Assembly: GCA_027627225.1 (NCBI GenBank) | Contig: CM051029.1 | Coordinates: 8,347,426-8,411,425, forward strand | DNA length: 64,000 nucleotides | Direction: 5' to 3' | From: Congeria kusceri | Taxonomy: Eukaryota; Mollusca; Bivalvia; Myida; Dreissenidae | In this document: in pieces, positions 1 through 12,000 of the stretch | Layout of the letters: each line of letters opens with the position of its first letter | How positions within the stretch are numbered: position 1 is the first letter of the stretch | The notes under the pieces: model-generated | What the model was told of the DNA's origin: nothing | The model's input: the letters and a program-made list of their open reading frames with translations, nothing else | Database searches by the model: none | Position numbers and translations under genes: made by a program

Positions 1-582
1 AAAGACAATAAATAACCATCATCTTCCTTATTGGTCTGAATTCCTATAGAAATTCCACACAGTTAAATCATAAATAATCAATTTTATTGACAGGCCTTAT
101 TTTTCATGCAAATTTCTGCCTATGCCAATGTGTGCTCCAATAAGTACTCGCCTCCTGATAGTTCTACTTGTTCTTAGTTGTGTTATAGATACTGTAATTC
201 ACAAACAAAAATGTAAGAATGGCTTTGGAATAGGTCAGGAAACCATTATATGACATCTTCATGAGCAGTTGCAATAATTTGTTCAAATTCTTGAAATATA
301 ATTTGTAGGTTTGTTCTTTTTGATACCTTGGAAATTGTGTTTGCTATGGTAACAGAAATGCAAAAAAAAGAAAGACTAAACATGGGATTTTGCTATAACT
401 TTAATAAGTAGTTAAGCCAGGTTAATGATACTTGTTCAACTTAAATAAATGTTAAAGTTTTCAATAAATATTCTTAATTGCATGTAGTGACAAAGCGTTG
501 CAAATAATGATGCTATAGACCGGTAGGGAACTTTTGTATTGCCACGGCAATCCTCATTGACTTGTTGATAACTATTTTTCAG

Positions 583-2644
583 CTCGAGAGATCAAGGCTC
601 AGAAAGGGAGCTATGACTCATCGCAGAAGATCGAGGCTCTGTTAGAGAAAGATGACCCAGCACAGTGTATTGAGGCATCAGCTCGAGAGATGAAGGTTCA
701 GAAAGGTGAAGATAACTCGGCTCAGGAGACGAAGGCTCAGAAATCGGGACAAGATCCAGCTAAAGAGATGGAGGCCCAGAAAGGTGAAGGTGACACAGCT
801 AAGGAGGTTGAGGCTCGGATAGCGGAAGATGACCAATCTCAGAAGATGGATGCTCAGAAAGAGGAAGATAACACAGCTCAGGAAATGGTGGCCCAGAAAG
901 TGGGACAAGATTCAGCCGATGAGATGGCAGCCCAAAACAGGGGACAAGATACAGCTGGGGAGATGGAGGGCTCAAATGCTCAGAAAGGGGGACAAGATCC
1001 AGCTCAGGAGATGGAGGTACAGAAAGGGGGACAGGATCTAGCTGAGGAGATAAAGGTTCAGATAGATGAAGGTGTGACAGCTGAAGAGATGGAGGCCCAG
1101 AAATTTGGACAAGATCAAGCTCAGGAGGAGGTTCAGATAGGTGAAGGTGTCACAGCTGAGGAGATGGAGGCCCGGAAAGGGGGACAAGATCTAGCTGAGG
1201 AGATAGAGGCTCAGAAAGGGGGCAAGATCCAGCTGAGAAGATGGAGGCTCAGAAAGGGGGACAAGATCCAGCTGAGGAGATGGAGGTTCGTAATGGGGGA
1301 CAAGATCCAGCTGAGGAGATTGACGCTCAGAAAGGTAGACAAGATCCGGCTGAGGAGATGGAGGTTCGGAATGGGGGACAAGATCCAGCTGAGGAGATGG
1401 AGGCTCCGAAAGGTAGACAAGATCCAGCTCAGGAGATGGAGGATCAGAAAGGGGGACAAGATCCAGGTGCGTTGATTGAGGTTCAGAAAAGCGGACAAGA
1501 TCAAGATCAGCAGATAGAGGATCGGAAAGGGGGACAAGATCCAGGTGAGGTGATTGAGGTTCAGAAAGGTAGACAAGATCCAGCTGAGGAGATGGAGATT
1601 CCGAAAGGGGGACAAGATCCAGCTGAGGTGATGGAGGTTCAGAAAGGATGTCAAGATCCAGCTGAGGAGTTGGAGGTTCGGAATGGGGGACAAGATCCAG
1701 GTGAGGTGATGGAGGCTCATAAAGGTGGACAAGATCCAGCTCAGCAGATGGAGGATCGGAAAGGGGGACAAGATCCAGGTGAGGTGATTGAGGTTCAGAA
1801 AGGGGGTCAAGATCCAGCTGAGGAGATGGAGGATCAGAAAGGGGGTCAAGATCCAGCGCAGAAGATTGAGGTTCAGAAAGGGGTTCAAGATCCAGCGCAG
1901 GAGATGGAGGTTCAGATAGGTGAAGCTGTCTCAGCTAAAGAGATCGAGGCTCAGAAAGGGGAATATGACCAGTCTCAGGAAATGGCGGAGAAAGGGGGAC
2001 AAGATCCAGCTGAGGAGATGGAGTCTCAGAAAGGTGAAGATAACTCAGCTCGGGAGATGGAGGCTCGGAAAGGGGGACAAGATCCAGCTAAGAAGATGGA
2101 GGTTCAGAAAGGAGTACAAAATCCAGCACAGGAGATGGAGATAAGAATAGGTGAAGGTGTCACAGCTAAGGAAATCGAGGCTCAGATCAGGGAAGATGAC
2201 CAAGTACAGGAGATGGAGACTCAGAATGGGGAACGTGACGCAGCTCTGGATATTGAGGCTCAGAAAGGGGGATATGATCCAGCTCATAAGATGAAGGCTC
2301 ATAAAAAGGATGGTGGCCCAGTTCAGGAAATCGAAGCTCAGACAGGGAAAGTTGACACAGCTTTAGAGATCAATTCTCAGAAAGAGGAAAGTTGCACAGC
2401 TCAGGAGATTAAGGCTCAGAAAGGGGAATATGGCACAGCTGAGGAGATTGGGGCTCAGAAATTGGGACATGATCAAGCTCAGGAGGTCAAAGCTCAGAGA
2501 CGAAAAGACTACCTCGCTCAGGTCATCAAGACTCGGCAAGGGGAAGAACCCGCAACTCCTGAGATCAAGGCTCAGAAAGAGGAAAAGTGCAAGGTAGGGC
2601 AGGGACTGTGTGAAACTAGGATCCAACTTGCTCAGATTCATTAG
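583..2644 (+). CDS. Long exon of 13-residue charged repeats, frameshifted
   Basis: A pyrimidine tract ending in AG at 581-582 opens an exon read as a near-uniform series of 39-bp repeats. Each repeat encodes 13 residues on the pattern AQKGGQDPAEEME. There are about fifty units over 2 kb, and the last few (after about 2200) are the most diverged. The reading frame from 585 runs to about 1220, where an A is missing from the usual GGGGGACAAG. The frame then continues one phase over to a TAG at 2642-2644. The product would be strongly acidic and basic in alternation, with no signal peptide or membrane segment. No known family is recognised. A donor-like AAG/GTAGGG at 2593 could end the exon earlier. 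The hydrophobic open frames on the opposite strand are a by-product of the 39-bp period. Confidence 0.55.
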
Positions 2645-2897
2645 CTTTCAACATTCCACAGTCTCAGAATAATGGTGTTTCAACAGTGACTGATAAAAAA
2701 AGACTGATATTAATGGCATAACCCAATTTAATTCTCAAATACCCTGAAGCAAACATGCTATTGGTTTATTTGTTGTGAAATCGGTACACTAATATAATTT
2801 ACCAGAGTGATCATAGGATTAAATACAACATTCTGTATTTTACTGGTCTGGAATGCATCGAAAACAATCAGTTTCAATGATTTAATTAAGTGATGGC

Positions 2898-2903
2898 AAT
2901 AAA
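2898..2903 (+). terminator. Possible poly(A) signal AATAAA after the repeat exon
   Basis: AATAAA lies about 250 bases after the TAG that closes the 13-residue-repeat exon. It would suit a transcript ending near 2920. It also falls only 22 bases before a likely splice acceptor of the next gene, so it may be chance in AT-rich DNA. Confidence 0.25.
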
Positions 2904-2925
2904 GTTTATAATTATTGTGTTTTAG

Positions 2926-3027
2926 GATGTGGAGCAGAATCAAACAAGGGGCAATCAGGAGTACTGCTTCCAGAGCAGTTCAGAAATCATTATCTGAAAT
3001 TTGTCTTAGCTCTTGAATCATATACAG
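2926..3027 (+). CDS. Exon: N-terminal part of the zinc-finger/recombinase-like gene
   Basis: Acceptor TTTTAG and donor CAG/GTACTG flank a frame reading CGAESNKGQSGVLLPEQF and onward. The exon starts needing one base from upstream and ends one base into a codon, joining cleanly to 4497. It does not join in phase to the repeat exon at 583-2644, so the true preceding exon is unknown. Confidence 0.5.
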
Positions 3028-6000
3028 GTACTGTTTTAAAGGTGTGGTGCTTAGTCTTTCTCTTTCATGGCTTGCGGCATTTGTTGAAACCTACCCCAAA
3101 ATTTTCTTCCATATTTTGTTGTGAGGGCAGCAGTTCATGCAGTAATGTTGTTTAACAGATGACATCAGTTTGTGTCCATACCCAGGCAGGGGGGTTCATG
3201 TCAAAAAGACACATGTCTGTTTTATTATTCTGCATTCATCTTTTAAACACCCATGCTAAAACTGCTACAGTATTGATCCCTGTTGAATATAATTTCGGTT
3301 GTCATTTGGTGTGATTCTGTCATGCAAATCTTGGTGACTCGGAATGAAGTGAGTGAATAACTACAGGTTGTGAGTGCTAGTTATAATCTTTGTATTCATT
3401 CAGTGTATAAGTGATGCTCTCATGCAAATCTTGGTGACTCTGAATGAAGTGAGTGAATAACTACAGTTTGTGAGTGCTAGTTATAATCTTTGTATTCATT
3501 CAGTGTATAAGTGATGCTCTCATGCAAATCTTGGTGACTCTGAATGAGGTGAGTGAATAACTACAGTTTGTGAGTGCTAGTTATAAAAATATTTGTATTC
3601 ATTCAGTGTATAAGTGATGCTCTCATGCAAATCTTGGTGACTCTGAATGAAGTGAGTGAATAACTACAGTTTGTGAGTGCTAGTTATAATCTTCGTATTC
3701 ATTCAGTGTATAAGTGAAGCTCTCATGCAAATTGTGGTGACTCTGAATGAAGTGAGTGAATAACTACAGTTTGTGAGTGGGTAGTTATAATCTTTGTATT
3801 CATTCAGTGTATAAATGATGCTCTCATGCAAATCTTGGTGACTCTGAATGCAGTGAGTGAATAACCACAGTTTGTGAGTGCTAGTTATAATCTTTGTATT
3901 CATTCAGTGTATAAGTGATGCTCTCATGCAAATCTTGGTGACTCTGAATGAAGTGAGTGAATAACTACAGGTTGTGAGTGCTAGTTATAATCTTTGTATT
4001 CATTCAGTGTATAAGTGATGCTCTCAGGCAAATCGTGGTGACTCTGAATGAAGTGAGTGAATAACTATAGTTTGTGAGTGGGTAGTTATAATCTTTGCAT
4101 TTATTCAGTTTATAAGTGATGCTGTCATGCAAATCTTGGTGACTCTGAATGAAATAGATGGATAATGTCTTACTGGTATTTGTTAGTTAAACTAAGACAT
4201 TTTCTTCGTGGTGTTTTAATCGAATGTCTGACAGACAAATATTGCGACAGTTTGGCACTTTTGTTCAGAGTTGACAGTTTAAAACATACGTTGTTGAGAC
4301 AAAGTGTTGCATGTAGAAAAGTTGTTCTTTTACTGCAAGGTACTGAACTGCAAGGCACTTTGCACAAGTGTAGTTTACCGACTTTCATAAATGAACGGAG
4401 TTGATTGTGGTCTTTGGCTATGCTGCTTAGAATAGTGTAATGTCTAATACTTAGTTCTTTGTCAGTAATAGATGCAAGACTAATTTTGCCCAACAGGTGT
4501 TGTAACAGTCTTCATTGATCATGATGACCATACAGATCCTCACGACTTGCTATTGAATGTTGTAGGATCAGCAGGTGATCTTCACCTTGAAACAGTATCA
4601 GATTCTGAAGCCTCAGAAATAATTGAAGTACCGGTGAGCTATGCCAGATTTGTTTATTGGTATTAGAGAGATTATATTGTTTAGAATACATTCATGGTTT
4701 ATAAGGAATGTCTATTCATCTGTAAGTGCTTTGTTCTTTGTGTATACAGATAGTAGTCACTCATGAGTCAGCTTTCTGCAAGAACTGGCATATTATGCTC
4801 AATGTAGCTTTTGTGTAACTTGAACAAAGACAATTGAAACTGGAAGTTAAAAGTTTAGCAAATCGTATGTCATGAGTAATTTTCATTATTGGTATAAATA
4901 TTCAAAATAAAACAGAAATACCTGTCTGTTGTTATTAAATGAATAATTAAATATACTTTTTCTCTCAAAGGGCCCAATAAAGGTATCTGCGGATTCAACA
5001 ATAGGATCTATTCCAGAAAAAGATGGTAAATCCTACATATTACAGCAACAATGTGCTTTTTAGTACAAATTGCTTGTGATTTATAAGTTTTGCTGGGTTC
5101 ATTTTGTGGGATTTCATGAGTTGACATATCCACAAATTCAATTCAAGGAATATAACAGCATGCTCTGTCAACTTGTTAAGAAAACGAAAAACCAACAAAT
5201 TTATGTACCCATGAAATTCAGAAATGGAAAATCCACAAAATTTCGTACCCACGAAATTTAATTTCTTCACAGAAATTGGTTCCTGAAAATAGTGAAAAGG
5301 CTCAAGAAAAGTCCCTTATGAATTTTACATTTTTGTTGTGAAATTCGGCAAACAATTGTATTTTTTTCCAGTGTGTCAGTGCTATATATTATATACATAC
5401 AAGTCATTCTGTATTGAAGCCATCCTGTGCCAACATTAGAACTGAGTATGGTGTACATTCTTCACATCTGACATCGAAAATGTGGACATGCACGTGTGTT
5501 TTCAGACAGTTTACCCTTATCAGGTTGTAAACCCAATCTTGTATCTGTGCTTTTCCATGGTCTACTCCAGTCTTGTGTAAATGTATTCCTTACACTGCTG
5601 TTTTGTCTTTTACGTAAACACCTATGTAGTATATTGCAGTGATTACAAAACAGGGAAGAAGTGTGAAAAAAAAACAAGGAAATTTGCAGAAATAAATATA
5701 TGTGAATTACAAGTTTAGTAAAGCAGACCTGAAATGGGAAATCAAAATCAGCAAAGTACCATACAGACTGTAAAATGTTCAATTACAAGAATAGGCAATT
5801 CTACGTCATGTTTTAAGCTCCATCCAGTCTCTTCCCAGTTACTCCAAAGATCTTCAGGAAACAGCGATCATTTTTACTCATAAAAACACTGCCATCTCCG
5901 GCATGGCCCACTAGTGATTTCCATTTTCCTCATTCGTAACTACTCAGCACATTCCGTCCATTTGGAAATGAAGTCTTCTTGAAGGAAACAAATGCATGGT

Positions 6001-9000
6001 TTTGGCAATGTGGTCGCGCAAAGACCTGTAAAGATCATGTATATTACCTGTAGTAGGTCTTCAGGTTCAGTAATACGGTGTTAAGTATGTGTATCTATCC
6101 TCATCACTTTACACAATCAAACAAAATATGCACTTGTCTTTTTCTGTCTCCACTTAGTGCAGTTGTGTTTTAATAACTTCTATCAATAACAATTATCTTA
6201 CTAGATTTGTTTAAAGTATTTCTTTTTCCACAGACTCAACAGATGTTCTAAAACTGTCTCTTGATTAGAGACTATACTCCAGTAAATCTGGCATCATGGA
6301 AAATACTGTTCACAGCTTTTGTCCGATATTATTTCATGTGACCAAATTATTTCTAGATTCAACAATTACTTCCATAACAACCTGCAAGTCAGAGAGTCTT
6401 TCAGTCTTTAATGGTAGGCTTAAATGCTAGTGTTGCAAGCCTACATGGTGTAAATCTGAACGCAGCATGCTTTGTTTTCTTTTCCTTTTGTATCTGCATA
6501 AATTATGTAAACTGGTTAACTTCATTGTTGAGTGTATTTGCATAACTTATATGGACTTTCATTTCTATTGTTAAATATATTACAAAGCCTTTTTGTCAAC
6601 GATGGAATAACAATGAAGACAATGTATTATTCTAAGGTTGGGTCCTCTTCTGTCAGTATGGGAAAACACAGTTACAAACGACAGGATGTACATGTACCAC
6701 CCAACTGAGTAAATTGTTCAAAAACTCATACATGTCTGCATTGTCATCGTCTGATGCCAAGAATGTAAACCATACACATTTTGAATTTATGCACGGGATT
6801 GCCACCATATAAAGATATACTAAATGCCTTAGTAATTTTTATTTTTTTTTTTCTCCAGAAATTGTTATACAGACAGTAACAGATTCAGAAAAACGAGACT
6901 ACTCGAAAAAGCATTGCTGTTTCTTCTGCGAAAAATCCATTAGTAAAATGGCAAGACATTTGGAAAAGGCTCATCAAGATGTCCCAGAGATTGGGCAGCT
7001 GCCATCCGCATCCAAGGAAAATTCCGCAGATGATTCAGCCAAGAGAAAGAGGGTGTTTGCAAAATACCGGAACCTGGGAAACTTCAACCATAACATTAGT
7101 GTGTTGATAAAAAAGAAGGGTGTTTTTTATGTTGGAAGGCGCCCAGCACAAGAGAAGGGAAGTTCTGCCAGCAATTATCTTCCATGCCCATATTGTTTGA
7201 CATTCTTTGTGAAAGGTGAACTTTGGAGACATGTAAAAACTTGTTCTTTCAAAGAAGAGAAAATCAATGTCAGTAATGCAGTAGAGGTAAAACAATCGGC
7301 AGAATACATACTTCAAGGGGCTTTAGGAACAGATGTGTTTGGATCAGACAGTGAAGAATTCATTGATCATGTTGTGAAGCGCTTTCATATGGACGATGTC
7401 AGCCGTGCTGTGAAGAATGACAAACTGCTACTACTGTGTGGAAAGGTGCAACTACGAAAGCTTGGCCTCCAACGTGCTTGTCAAGTCAGAGAGAAATTAA
7501 GAATTCTTTGAAGAGTCAAAATTGAACTGAGATCTCTAACTGGTCTAGAGTCAGCTGATATTGATGATTTTATTACACCCAGTAAATTTGACATATGTTT
7601 GAATGCTGTGGGTAATCTGTCTGGAGAATCCACAGAAGGATCATCAACTGGAACCAGAACATTTAAAAAACCTTCTTTAGCTTTGAAAGCAGGCCAGCTT
7701 TTGAAGAAAATTGCTGTGTTGAAAAGAGGCCAAGCCATCAGAAAACTGGAAATTTCAAGAAAAGATGAAACAGATCAGTTTATCAGCCTGTATACTGAGG
7801 AATTCTCTGAAGCAGTCTCCTCTCTTGCACATCACACACTATCAGAAAGGAAATATAACAAGAAAGTACTTCTACCATTGACAGAGGATCTTTTGAAATA
7901 TGTGGTGAGTAAAATTATCCCTATTATGTGAACCAGTAGATGCAATTTTGTACCTTAAGTTGTAATCTGTCTATTAGCTCACCTCAACATTTTATCTTAA
8001 CTTCAAATAACATATCGTCCTAAACCGCTTTTCAAATGTTCGTGAAACTTGGCAGGGATGTTCCTTGCACGAAGCTGTACCAAAGTGATTCAAAGAATTC
8101 CATGTAGAATTCTGATTGCCTTGGCAATTGGAAACACTTTTAAAATATTCTTGTCCAAAACCAGGCATAGAGCTATGATATTTGGTGTGTAGCATAATCA
8201 AGTGTTCCTTTAACAATTGTTTAGCTCACCTGTGCATGAAGTGCTCAATGTGAGCTCTTCTGATCATCATTTGTCCGGCATCGTGCGTCATCAACAGTTA
8301 TAGATTGTGTACGCAATAGAGTCTACATTTTTTATCAGATCTTCATGAAATTTAGTCAGGATGCTTGTCTTTATAAATTCTTCGAAAGTGGGTCATGTTG
8401 GTTCAAAAAACTAGGTCAGTAGGTTAAATCTTCAAAAAAACCTTGTGTACGCAAATGATGCTGTATTTTTTCTGCAGATCAGTGTTGGGTTTAAGTTGCC
8501 ATAAAATATATACTCCATAAGTATGGCTCCTGTACAGTTTAATTTTGTTTGCTTCAGAACTACTTAGAGACTACCACCGTTGAAAGGACAAGTTTGTTGC
8601 TGGACTGCCCATGCGCAAGTCACTGGAATGCGCTTGCAGAAGTAACAGTCGCTAGAGTCATACTTTTCAACAAAAGACGGGCGAGTGAGGGGTCAAAGAT
8701 GCTAACTTCACAGTTTGTAGGTCGACCTGCTTGGGGAAGAGAAAACCAAGAACTTGTTTCAACATTGCAACCAATAGAAAAGCATTTGATGAAGACGTAA
8801 GTTGATTTAGTTTTAAATGCATTTTGGTAGTTTAGACGGATACCTGTAGAGCAGTCCTGGATAATCCACAGCGGACTATTACTGCTAAGCAGGAAACAAT
8901 ATACTTCATTAGTATGCACCTTGATTGTTAAGATTGTCTTGAGACATGTCCTTACCCCTTGTAAAAAATCGGGTATTAACATAGTTAGGGTGTCGGTGGC

Positions 9001-12000
9001 AGCAGCATGTTGGCTATAACTTTCTTATCCCTTTGTGGATTCTTTTTATATATGTACATGAATATCCTTGCCACAAGACCTTTCCAGCAGTGTGTGTAAA
9101 TTTGACCTTGGCTTTCAAGTGACCTATGTTTATTTTTTGTTTTGTTTTTTTGGGGGGAGATGTTTGTTCTTTGTTTTATTCTATTTATCAATGATATCAG
9201 AGTCGTAGACCATTGACCATAGTTTCTGGTTTTAACTATTTTTTGTTTTGGATTCCTCCAGGTAATGGTTATAACCATCAAATTATTGTTGGAGGATTAT
9301 AGTGTCTACAGAATATACACTTGTTGTTTTTTTTTCGAAAGGATACATGATTTAACTGAATGTTTTCTTTTCTAGAATGAGTTTGGTAGAAGTTGTTGGA
9401 AAGCAGTACAAGCGCGTGCCTGTTCTTCTTACCAAAACAATGGTGGCAGCCATACAAGCTTTGGTGGACAAAAGGGCAGAAGGAGGGGTGAACAGTTGCA
9501 ATCCGCATGTATTTGCACAGGTATGTCAGAGTTACAGTCTTTGCACTATAAATTTGATAAACTCGAGTTTGTTCTCAACTTTGTTACTTGGTTCCCACAG
9601 TCTGTGAAAAGTCTGGAAAATGAATTAGGTAATTCAGTCCTAATTTTCTCTGTGTTTACAAAATTATATAACAACAAAGGAAAACAACAAGAAGTATTTT
9701 TAGAAAAGGTTCTTGGCCATATAACATGAAATGTTTACATAAATGACACCAATCCTTTAAATGTTGTTTTTATAATGTGTAAAGGAAAACTGCAACATTT
9801 TGGTCACTACTACATTAGCATATTGAATGTGAAGAATTACGGTCAACTGTGTTTTCATTTCATTTTGTGTTCCATTAAAAAATATTCACATTTGAAATCT
9901 TCATTCATTTTTCCCAATATGACTCATGTTTGGTATTTAGCCATACAGGCCGCCAAAGGAGCCTGTACCAAAGTTCAAACAGATAAAATGGCTGTTTGGT
10001 TCCGAAATTTGTAGTCTTTGAAACCAGGCTAGCAAGGAAATGATTGTTTAAAAGTAATCCATCGAATGACTTCATGCTTGCCATTTGGATATACCTGCAT
10101 AGAAATTGATTATTCTCGATAAATAGGGAAAAGTTCTAATCTCAGGAAATATCTCCTTACACAATTTTGCTGATCAATTAGAATGCTCTGTAACAATGTC
10201 AACGACCTTGACATACACTGTAAGTAGAACGGAAGTCAAATAGAAATCAGTCTGCCTAGGGCCGAAAAATATAATTATTGTTCAAAGAATCAAAAGTTAA
10301 ATATTATTACTTTTACATGTACTAGATGTTGTAATATATGCTGTAAAATTATTTAATTTTATTGTGAAAGCACATCATGAATAACATTGGAGTAAATACT
10401 CACCAGAACATGAATAATCGATTGTCTATCATTTCAGTATCGTTAAATCAGTCCTGTAATTTAGGGTCCAATTGCCAACACTAGTTATAAATCCAGTGAT
10501 CTCAAAAGCTTGTCTGTAGCTCTTGAAACTTTCCAAAACCAGTTCAGCAGCAAGTGATTTCTCTTATGCTTTGATGTCACTACTTGTTTCCTTTCAGGGA
10601 GACAGCAACTTTAAGAGGGGAAGTGACTGCATCAGAAGGACAGTACAGGCCTGTGAGCTGCAATTCCCAGAAAGAATCACCAGCACAAAGCTAAGAAAAT
10701 ACCTAGCCACTGTGTCACAGGTGAGCTAGAGTGTCAATTATCAGTTATATGTTGCAGATGATGATGTTTCGGTACATTCTGTCAGTGCACATTAAAACCA
10801 TACAAACAAACCCACTTCCTAATCACATGGCACTTGAGATTTATGTGCAGTTATTTCTTTTCAGGAATTATGATGTGAATAAAATTGACTGCAACTTACC
10901 TATATACATGCAGTCTAGCTTAGTTATGTTATCGATATCCTTATTGGTAAATGCTGCATTTGTTCCAGGTTTTCAATCTGTCCGAGTCAGACTTGGGGGA
11001 GTTGGCGCGTCACATGAGCCATGAACTGAGTGTGCACAGACGCTTTTACCGTCTTCAGGACGATGTGATAGAGTTGGCAAAGGTGTCACGACTTCTCATG
11101 TCCATAGAGGAAGGCAAGGCAGCTCAGTTTGCAGGACGTAGCTTGGATGACATCAATCTTGAAGGTAATTTCTGATTTTTATGCCCTTGCTACAAGAATA
11201 GCGGGTGTGAGGCATTAGGTGTTACTTGTCCATTATGTGTGTGTTATGTCGTAAAAAAAAAGAGAAATTCTCAGTGTCCACACATTTTCTCAGTACCGGC
11301 TGAAGATACTAAATTGAGAATTGATACTTAAGAATATAACCTACATTTTCAGCCAATCAGATCGCCGACCGTGGTCCATTAAGAGCAGTGCTTAATTATT
11401 TAGTCTTTGGCATCAGTGGTCTTTTCACGGGCTAGTTTAGTTTAAGGTGTTTTTGTCTAGTTGTGAATTGCATATTTTGCAATGTAATGAAAACAAATTT
11501 AAAACATAAAGAAATTCTGAGTCAGAAGTGAATATGTATTTCTCATGTATTGCTCAGTACAGAAATATGGTACAGTTGTTAAAATTGGCTGAAAAACTGA
11601 CTGCTCGTAAACTTAATAATGAAATGTCTATCTCCTTGTTTCTTATGACATTGATGAATCAATGTGGGACTCCAGGTTTTAATGGACAATGTTTGCTATA
11701 AATATGTATAGAAACCTAATCAGAAACTCACTCATCTAAAAAAAGGATTTTGTTGATTTCTTTTAATCTATAGAGAAAATCTGAGACATCAGAAATCTCA
11801 AGAAAATGATTGGGAAACAAAATTATTACTATATACACACTGGGACTGTGTTATGGGGCATAAATAGTAAATAAATATCTCCATGTTTCATATTCTTAAA
11901 ATAACCACCTTGATCAAAATCTGTTGTGAAATCTAAGAGAGGCATATAAAATTCGAACTGTTTTGTAAATTTATCATAAAATACTTAGTATTAAGCTTAG

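Noticed and set aside
1211..1888. 225-codon hydrophobic open frame on the minus strand
   Set aside because: Antisense shadow of the 39-bp repeats; a period divisible by three with no stop in one frame keeps it open automatically.
9263..9276. Perfect palindrome ATGGTTATAACCAT
   Set aside because: 14 bases is within chance for an AT-rich intron of this length and has no partner feature.
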